A DNA stretch of 56,929 nt from an uncultured Lachnospiraceae bacterium. Lineage in GTDB: Bacteria; Bacillota; Clostridia; Lachnospirales; Lachnospiraceae. This document shows positions 43,411 to 52,400 of the stretch, piece after piece. The stretch's first letter is position 1. Every line of letters begins with the position of its first letter. The notes beneath the pieces were generated by a model. That model ran no database searches. It was not told the DNA's origin and saw only the letters and a list, made by a program, of their open reading frames with translations. The stretch spans positions 1-56,929 of the forward strand of contig CATOJE010000017.1 of assembly GCA_951800145.1 (NCBI GenBank). Reading direction: 5' to 3'. The translations under genes were made by a program, and so were the position numbers.

Positions 43411-46400
43411 TTATTTTTCTTCCTTCCTCTTCTTCATAATCCCGGCCGCACCAATCAGGGACATGAGCATCAGTCCCAGGATTCCGACGGTGGGCAGTGA
43501 GGTATCTCCTGTCTTGGGAAGGCCGTATAAGGGCACATCCTCATCTAAGATCTCTGTCAGGGAATCTCCCTCTCCTCCATCCATTCCTCCTAAGGGTACG
43601 TCTGCGTCGGGTATGAATTCTGTGGGCGGGGTGGTGCTTCTGGAGGGATTTCCTCCCCCTCCTCCGTTTCCTCCTCCCCCGGGGCCTCCCGGGTTATTTC
43701 CGTAGGGGCTCCAGGTATTGGTCACTGTCACGGTCATGGTCGGGCTGATGATGTCATTCTCCCCTCCCTGTCCCGGACGGATGACTCCCTGGGATACGGT
43801 CTCGTAGCTCACCTGATACCGGAAGCTGCCGGTTAATTCTGTCCCGTCCTCATTTACCTCGGTCACGGTGTAGGTGTCGTAGGGCAGGTTCTTTATGGTC
43901 AGGTTTCCCACCTCCGCCAGCTCATAGACGGACTTGGTTACCCCGATCCTCCAGATCCTTTCCGTGGTTGGGTTTCCTTCTGCGTCTGGCATGGGGATCG
44001 CTTCTCCCCTGCTGTTCTTTACCTGGAAGTAGAAGGTGTTCCCTTCATAGGCACGGTCGGAGCGCTTCACCAGGGTCAGGCTTCCTAAGGCCTTCTCCTT
44101 ATTGATGATCACAGCCTGGGCCGTGTCTGCGTTTGCTCCGGAAAGCTTTATCTCTTCCGGGTTGGTTACATCGTACTGCAGGTTTGGATTCTGGCTATCG
44201 TAAGCCTTTCCTGTGCTGTCCGTCTCCAGAACCTGGTAGGCTCCGAGGGGCAGGTACAGGCGGTGTACCACATCGTCAGTGATCCGGCCGATCTGGCTGT
44301 TTCCATTGTACTGGTATTCCTCTGGAAGTATGACTGGCTCTCCCTGGGCATTTCTCACGGTGTAGTAGAAGTCACGGCTCTTATCCTGGATGGGATTTCC
44401 GCTGCAGTCCTGAAGCTCCTTGCGGATCTGTAGGTAGCCCCAGCTTCTCTCATTGGTCACCAGGACCTCTCCCTTCCGGTTTCCGTCAGTCAGCTCCGGG
44501 GATACCGGGGCCTGGCCTGCTTCTGTCCATTCCAGAGATGCCGGGTTCGGATCGGCTTCTGACGTTTCCGGGGATCCTGGGTTCGGATCAGCTTCTGACG
44601 CTTCCGGGGATCCCGGGATGGCAGCTCCTTCTCCGGATACCTCCATCTGATAGGATACTGCGTAGCTATAATCCTCTGCCAGCGGGTTTCCTTCCTGGTC
44701 GGTCTCGGTTACGGTGTAGACTCCATAGGGAAGTCCCTTTGTGGTCAGCGCGCCGATCCGGTGAAGCCGGGCTGCTGCGCCGGTTTCTGGGATATCCGTT
44801 CCCGGGATATCGGTTCCTGAGGTGCCGCTTCCTTCTGTGTAGGCGTAATCCTCCTCCGCGGTGATCGTCCACAGCAGGTCGGGCGTAAACTCTCCGGACA
44901 GAACCGCGATACCGTCCTTATCCCTTCCGATAAACTGCCCTCTGCCGTCGGTTACTTGGAAATAGAACCGGGTTCCCTTTCCCGCATAGTCCGCCTGCTT
45001 CGTTACGGTTAATTCACCTAAGGCCCGCTCCGTATTCTGGATCACCACGGCTGCACTGTCTGCATTCTCATGGTTAATCACGATCTGGGAAGCGGATCCA
45101 TCAGAGGCGGCTCCGTTGGAAGTGTTCCCACTGGAAGTATTTCCGTTGGAAGCATTCCCACTGGTAATCACTACATGATAGTCCGGGTTCTCTCCCCCTT
45201 TTCCAAATATGCTGTCAATCCACCCTAGGATTCCTTCCTTTTTCTCTGTCTCGTAAGGCGTGATGGTAACTTTTCCATCTTCCGCCACAGTAACTCCTAC
45301 CTCCTCCACGGTGTAGGTTCCGTAAGGAATCCGGTGGTGGATGTAGATGTCATCGGCTGCATTGGTGATCCTTCCTACCGTCGGGTCGAACTCGCACTGG
45401 TGTCCCTGTCCCGGCTTCCCCTCTTCGCCTTCCGCTCCGGAAGTCTGGATGGTCAGATACGCTCCCTTCTGGTCCTTGATCCGGAAGTAGAAGGTCCGGA
45501 TATCCCCGCCGTCTTCTCCCAGCTTAGTTCCATAGTAGTCAAAGAGCTCCTTGGTAATCCTTAAGTCGCCGTAGGTTCTCTGGTTTTCTACGGAAAGGGT
45601 GACGGTCTTTTTCATCGTTATGCCGCTTCCCTTTTCATCGGATGCGGTCTCTGCGGTGAATGGCTCGCCTATGGCCCTTTCCTCATAGCGCCAGTCGGTT
45701 ATGGTCTCCACGGCCTGATAGCGGTATCCCGGGATCAGCACATCCTCTGACTGGCCGCTGTAGGTTCCGTCTGGTTGCTTTTGAATCGATACGGTTCCCA
45801 CCTTCGCTGCTTCCCAGGAAGGGTTGGTCAGATCGGTATCTGCCGTAATCTCATCCCTTCCGCTCAGCTGATAGATGTCAAAGGTTGGAAGGTTGTCCGC
45901 ATCTGGCACAAAGCCTGGGGTGAAGGTCTTGGTAATCGTTACATTTGTCTTCTTGATCCGGTTGGTCACGGTGACAGCCATCTGGCTGTTTCCAATAGAA
46001 ATGGTCCCGGACGCCCCATCCTTCTTGTTTCCTTCGCCGCTTCCCACGAAAATCTGATAAGATGGGGTATAGGCGAAGCCTTCGGCTGTTTCCCCGGTAA
46101 TCGGTTCTCCCTTGGCATTCACCTCGGTTACCGTGTAGGTTCCATAGGGCAGGCCATGGATGGTAAAGCGGCCTGCTTCGTAAAGCTTTGATGCCTGATC
46201 TTCTTCCTCGTAATCAAGCTTCTTATCCGCGGTAATCGTCCACAGATAATCCGCCTTAAACCTGGTTTCAAACTCCTCCGACGATATGAAATCCGCCTGA
46301 TCATATGCCGGCCTTCTGACCACCACCTGATCTTTGCCGTCGGTCACCTTAAAGTAGAATCTCGTGCCCCTTTCTGCATAATCCGTCATCTTTGTGACCG

Positions 46401-49400
46401 TTACTTCTCCCAGGGCCTTCTCTTTATTGGTAATGGTTCCTGTAAATTGGTTTCCTGCCCCATTGTTCAGCTCCACCGTCACTGTCTCGGAATTGGTCAC
46501 TGCATAGCCTGGGTTCTCGGTCGAGCCTTCATATGGATTCCCCTGGCTGTCTACTTCGATGATTTGATAGGTGCCAAATGGGACTACATGCTGTTCTTCC
46601 TTGTTTGTGGTAATCTCATAGACCGTTCCGTCAAAATCACTTCCATCGGCCTTAAGGATCTTATAGTAGAATGTCCGGGTGATGGCATTCATCTCCTTGT
46701 TATCGTAATCCTTCACCAGCTTTTTCACATTCAGGAATCCGAAGGCTCTGTGGTTCCCCAGAGTTATGGGCTCACAGGATATCTGGTTATTTTCGCCGAT
46801 AGCGACGGAAAAGACTTTGGAAACTGCCACGTTGTAGTAGCCGGCTACGATATCGTCGCCTAATTCCTCTATGATCTGGTATTTTCTTCCGGGCATCAGG
46901 CAGTCTTCTGCTGATTTGCCCTCATACCGCTCCTCATTCTCAGCCTTTGTGATCGAAATGGTTCCAACCGGATTTCGCGTTTGATATGCGGAATACTTCG
47001 CATCGCTTTTCCAATCCTTTGATACCGTTCCCTGGCCGTCAGCTCCCACAGGGATCCTTTGGCCTTCCGGAATGTCGGTTACATCATAAATGCTGAACAC
47101 AGGAAGCTTCGCAGGCACATCGCTGTCAAAGGTTTTCGATAAGGTTACTCCCGTCTTCTGGATCCGGTTGTAGACATACACGGTAAGGTTTCCATCCGAG
47201 GACAGCAGCGTTCCCTGAATCTGGGATGAATCCCCATAAGTTACTTTCCGGGCATCGTCTAAGCCCTCCCCGTTTTCCTTCCGCGATGTAGTCACTTTAT
47301 CGAAGATAAACCCGGTCTTCACCGACTGATTCTCGGTGATGGTAAACTTGGTTCCGTAGTAAATGCCGTCGAAGCGCACCTGTTCACCGATTTTTAATTT
47401 GATTCCACTAATGGTGCCGCCCTCTGCGATCGGATACCAGGTCTCCTCTTCCTTCTCTCCCTTATATCCTCTGATTTCCAGTCCTTTGCTTCCCTTCCTC
47501 AGTTCAGAGGATTTTACAAAATTTACATATTCCTTCTCTGACTCCGGCTTGGCAAGCCGCAAGGTAAATTCAAACGCATCCTCCAGGCCCGGAATACTGG
47601 TAATGCTGGTATCCTCCACCTTCTTTGCCAAGGTCAGGGAACCGGTCTCCAGGGTATTCATCACCCGGATGGTAATCACGTTCTTCTTCTGCTGTTCGCC
47701 GTCCCCGCTGTTTTCATTTGTCAGGGATACGTCGGCTGTGCCGGATACCGGGCTTCCCTTTTCATCGGTCAGTTGAAGGCTGACCCTGCTGTCCGAACCA
47801 GCGCCAGACACCAGCATAAAGAAAATCGGATCCATCGTTTCGTAGCCGGATACCTTCTCCTCTTCCAGCCGGTAGATCTGGTTCACCTTCAGTCCGGTCA
47901 TGCCGAAAAGGATTACACCGCTCCCATCCGTTGTCGCTTCCCACCTCTTTTTCCGGTTGTCCGCCACACTTCCCTCATATAAGCGGAAGGTAACGCCGGA
48001 TATGGGCTGTTCCGTCTCCTCCGCAATCTTCTTTACCGCGAACTGCTGGGGAGTGTTCTCGATTTCTCCTCCATTCACTTCCGGCGCATCCTGGCTAATC
48101 GTAAAGTGATATCCGTCCTTTTTTAACGTTTCCGGCATCTCATACCCTAAAGGCGCCTTAATCTCCTTCAGCGTATAATTTCCAAAGGGAAGGAGCCATT
48201 CCATTCCTCCTGCAGTAAAATCTACCTTCTTTTCTGTTGTTTTAAAACGAATGGTAAATTCTTTCGTTTCATCCTTAAAATCTGTTGTCACAGATGTAAT
48301 TCCCGCACTGCTCTGCCATGAAGGATCGGACAATTTGCTCCGCATTCTTTCTTTTGCCCAATACTCATAATTATTTGCGGTTCCCTTGCTTAAATCACCA
48401 GTTAACTCAAACTCCGCTCCCTCTAAGCCGATATTCTTCGCCGCGGCATCTACCTTCCGGAAGCCGAATGCCCCTACCGGCAGACAGAGCCCCAGATCCC
48501 AGTTCCGCCGTACTTCCTGAGAAGACTGGATATTTTCCACTGCAGACATTTCGGGGATCGTCGTAATCACAGCCGACTGCAGCTTCTTCTGGGAATCAAA
48601 ATTACCCGTTGCGTCGGAATTTCGGCTGTCATTGCCGGAAATGTGTTTCGTAATCAGGTAATTTTCCAGCTGGGCATCTTTTTGATTTGTATTTGCATTA
48701 CTGGTGAAAGCGACCTCATACTTTCCGGCAGAAAGCTTATCAAACCGGTAGCGGCCGTATTCGTCCGTTTCCACTGTACCCCAGATCTTATCCTCTCCAT
48801 CCGCTTTTCTGGTCAGAGTTACCTGGATTCCTCTTAGCTTCGGTTCTCCGCTATCCTGAAGGCCGTTATGGTTAATATCCAGCCAAACCAGCCCTTCGAT
48901 GGCACGGGTCAGGATGTAAGATCTGGCCATACTCTGCATGGTGCTGTTGCTCACCGTGGGAGCCAGGTTATCTCCCGGCCGGGCTTTGCTCAGCTTCAGG
49001 GTGGTATGCATGGAAATGGTCTGATTAGCCGGCAGTTTTCCTGCTGCCACCACTGCTGTGGCTTTTAAGTTTTCCGGCAAATTCGTAAATACATATGCCT
49101 TCCTGCCCTCATCCCATATAGGTGTAATCAGCTTCCAAACTACAGTGTCTGTAAGCTCTTCCGCCTTAACCTGGGAAGAGGTCTTATCTTTATATTTGGC
49201 ATCCGTCGTGTAGTAAAAGCTCAGGTTCTCAACCCACTTGTCCTGCCGCTCCCGGGGCAGGCTCCACTCTGTCAGGAAAATATCACAATCCGTCCCGCAG
49301 GAAGAACCATAGGCATCCCCGTTATAAGGCATGGTATCCAGGAACAGAATGTCCATCTCCGAACTTCCGCTGTTCACCAGGTTAGACTGAAAGCCCAGGC

Positions 49401-52400
49401 TGGCACTGCCATTCGGCTGGATATCCACCACCGACTGATCCGCGGTTTTATAGAGCATGGTGGAACCCAGCTTATATGCGCCTATGGAGATATCCGCTAT
49501 ATTCTCATCGGTTCTGGTATACACATCGGATAATCCCCTGCCGCCGATCTTTACTTCATTTGGTATCTGCTTTGTGGTTTCGGACAGATCTTTTTGCGGA
49601 TCAATGCTGCAGGAATAGTGAATCCTGGGAAGGAACACCTTATCCTCGCCTTCCGGCAATTTCACATGATCGAAGGTCCAGACTAAGTCGGTCACCTCTA
49701 TGGTTTCCTCCTCTTTTGTAGCTTCGTTCTCTCGTATGATTGTCCTCTTAGTGATGGTTGGTTCCTTCGCCTCTCCGTCTGTCACTATACCCTGAATTCC
49801 TTCCCCCTTCATGGAATACGTTCCGCCGATCTGAGCAGAGCCTGGCACGTAAATTAATCCCTCAGATAAGGTATCGGTAATCACCACCTGCTCTAAATCA
49901 TGCTGGGCGCTGTCGGTAGATAAGCCTACGCCGCCGGACCGCTCGATACTGGGATCCAGGTAATAATCTACCACCCATTGTCCGGCGCCTACATCGTAGA
50001 TCTTTTTTTCCTCGTACTTATTGGTGGTGCTGTTCTTGGTGGTCTGGGACACTCCCTTTTTTATCTTCGCCTTATAACCCACGATGTAGCAGGAATCTCC
50101 CCAGTGGTCTCCGCCGGTTCCGTTTTCTTTCAGCTTGCCATCCTCATATCGTGTTTTTCGATATTCATTTTCTGTAACGACTCTCTCGTGGGTAGCATGT
50201 GGATAGTCGCCATAGCCACACTTCTGATACTGGCTGGGCATCGCATGTTTTACATAATCATTGTACTGATCTTCTGACGGCTCTCCTGTTATCGTAATTC
50301 CCTTTGATTGATAATGCTCTTTTACTTTCTCCCTTACATCCCCCTTCTTCCATGCTTTTCCGTACTGTGAAATCATGTATACATGTCCCGCTGTATTCTG
50401 TTCACCCAGGACGCTGTCTACGTATTTTTCTCTCACCCTGCCTTCTACAAACATGTGGCAGTGGGTCAATGGCTGCACATCCACTCCCCGCCATTCTGTC
50501 AGCACGGCTACGCATACATAGCCTTCATCCCGCAACGGTTTAAATTCTGACCAGGGCATGAACTCGATGTCCTCTACCTTAGCATTAACCATATCGCTGT
50601 CATAGCCTGCAGCCTCTGGTGTCAGGCCATCATTGTACCAGCCATTTTTCCCTCGTACTTCCCGCGATTCACCGCTGCCGGCTCTAGGCCTCCGGATTCC
50701 GTATAAAACCTTCCAGTCTTTTGGTCCGTCGTTGGTCATCCGTACTCCATCGCGTACCTCTCCTGCTCCTCCTCGATCATACGCGTCGCCGTATGGCTCA
50801 AACATCGCATCATCAAACTTTACCATCACATCATAAGCGACACCATATTCTTCTTTATCTTTACCGTCAAAGTATATAACTCCCTGAAGCGCAAGATTGC
50901 TTCCCACAGTGGTCCAGTCCTGTCCTGAGCCCAGGCAGCCCTCCGTCAGGGATGCATCCCACCAGCCGCCGGTTTTGATATAAGAAACTGTGGTCCAAAA
51001 GCTTCCTGGACGCAGATGAGCATAGGTTAGGCTAACCTGATCTTCTTTCTCTATATCATCCCAGTTTGCCTGGTTCCCCACCCCGTTGGGATCGGATTGG
51101 AGCGGGGTGCCATACTTGCTCTCCATCATCAGGTTCTTATCTCGTACCTTTAAGGTAAAGGAACCACTGTCACAGTTATACTCGTTTAAAACGGAGATTT
51201 CCTCTCCTCCCTCTCCTGTCCGGGTAAAGGGCTGAAGGATCCAAAATTCTCCAGCGGAGAAACACAGAGCGTCTGCCTCCCAATAGTTCTTCGCAGTAGC
51301 CGGATTATAATAAACTGCATCTGTAACTCTGCCATGGGCATTGGCATGTGGAATGTCCTCCATGTCCAGGCTCAAAGCAAAGTCTTCCACCTTCACATGA
51401 ATCGTATTTCCATCCTGCGTGGCACTCCAGATTCCACCCTGATGGCAGCTCTTATAGCCACCTCCCTGATTATAAGGAGCTGCCTGAACACACCTTACCT
51501 GATTATCGCCAGGCGCAATCTCTCTCCCATCCGCCTGGGCTTGCGCCTCGCTGTTTCCTTCCGCGCTCCAAAGAAGCGGCTGATAATTATGGCTATTAAT
51601 CATTTCCTTGCCAGTCGGTTGAAATGTGGATTCAAGGGAAAGGTCAAAGGTAATCGACTTACCCGGACCCGTAGCCGGAAGCTCCACACCCCGGAGCCCC
51701 TGACCATTTTTCCCTCTCACCTGGAGCACTACGCCAACCTCGGCCGCTCTTCCTTCTACCGTGGGCAGTCCGTAATTTGCCGCTTTTGTTTTCCCATTCT
51801 CCGGGTCTGCTTCCTGATTTCCGGTGGAGAAATTAAAAGTGCCATAGTATGCATTCGCATCCCCGTCGGTTTTCAGCTGGATATTATAGCTTGGCGCCGC
51901 GGAGATGATGATATCGGGTGATTCTTCCGTCTTTACTTCCTCTTCCTCATGGTTTTCGCAGTCCTGAGCCACACCGGTAACCAGTCCCATACTGCCAAAA
52001 TCATACCGAAGTGCATGGGCCGGTTTTTCTGGATCCGCATTTTCCGATTCCTCTTCCTGTCCGTCCCCCTCGATGTCTGGCTCCTCTTGATCCATTTTCT
52101 CCGCAAAAATCAATTCTCCAGAATTTCCATCCTTATCCTTTACCGGATTCACTCCCATCCAGAAGGTAGCCTCAGGCTTTAACACTGTTCCATTTTGCAT
52201 GGCCAGCGCCCGGACGGAAATATTTAACTGCATTCTTCCAGCGCCGATGGGCGGCTGATCGGCACTTTCTGCTGACCGCTCCCACAGAAAGCTTCCCCGC
52301 AGCACCGGATGGTTATCGATCACCGTCTCCTCATAATAAGCATACGGCTTTCCCTTCAGCCATCCCATATCCCCCACATTAAACATGGCTTCTTCCGGGG

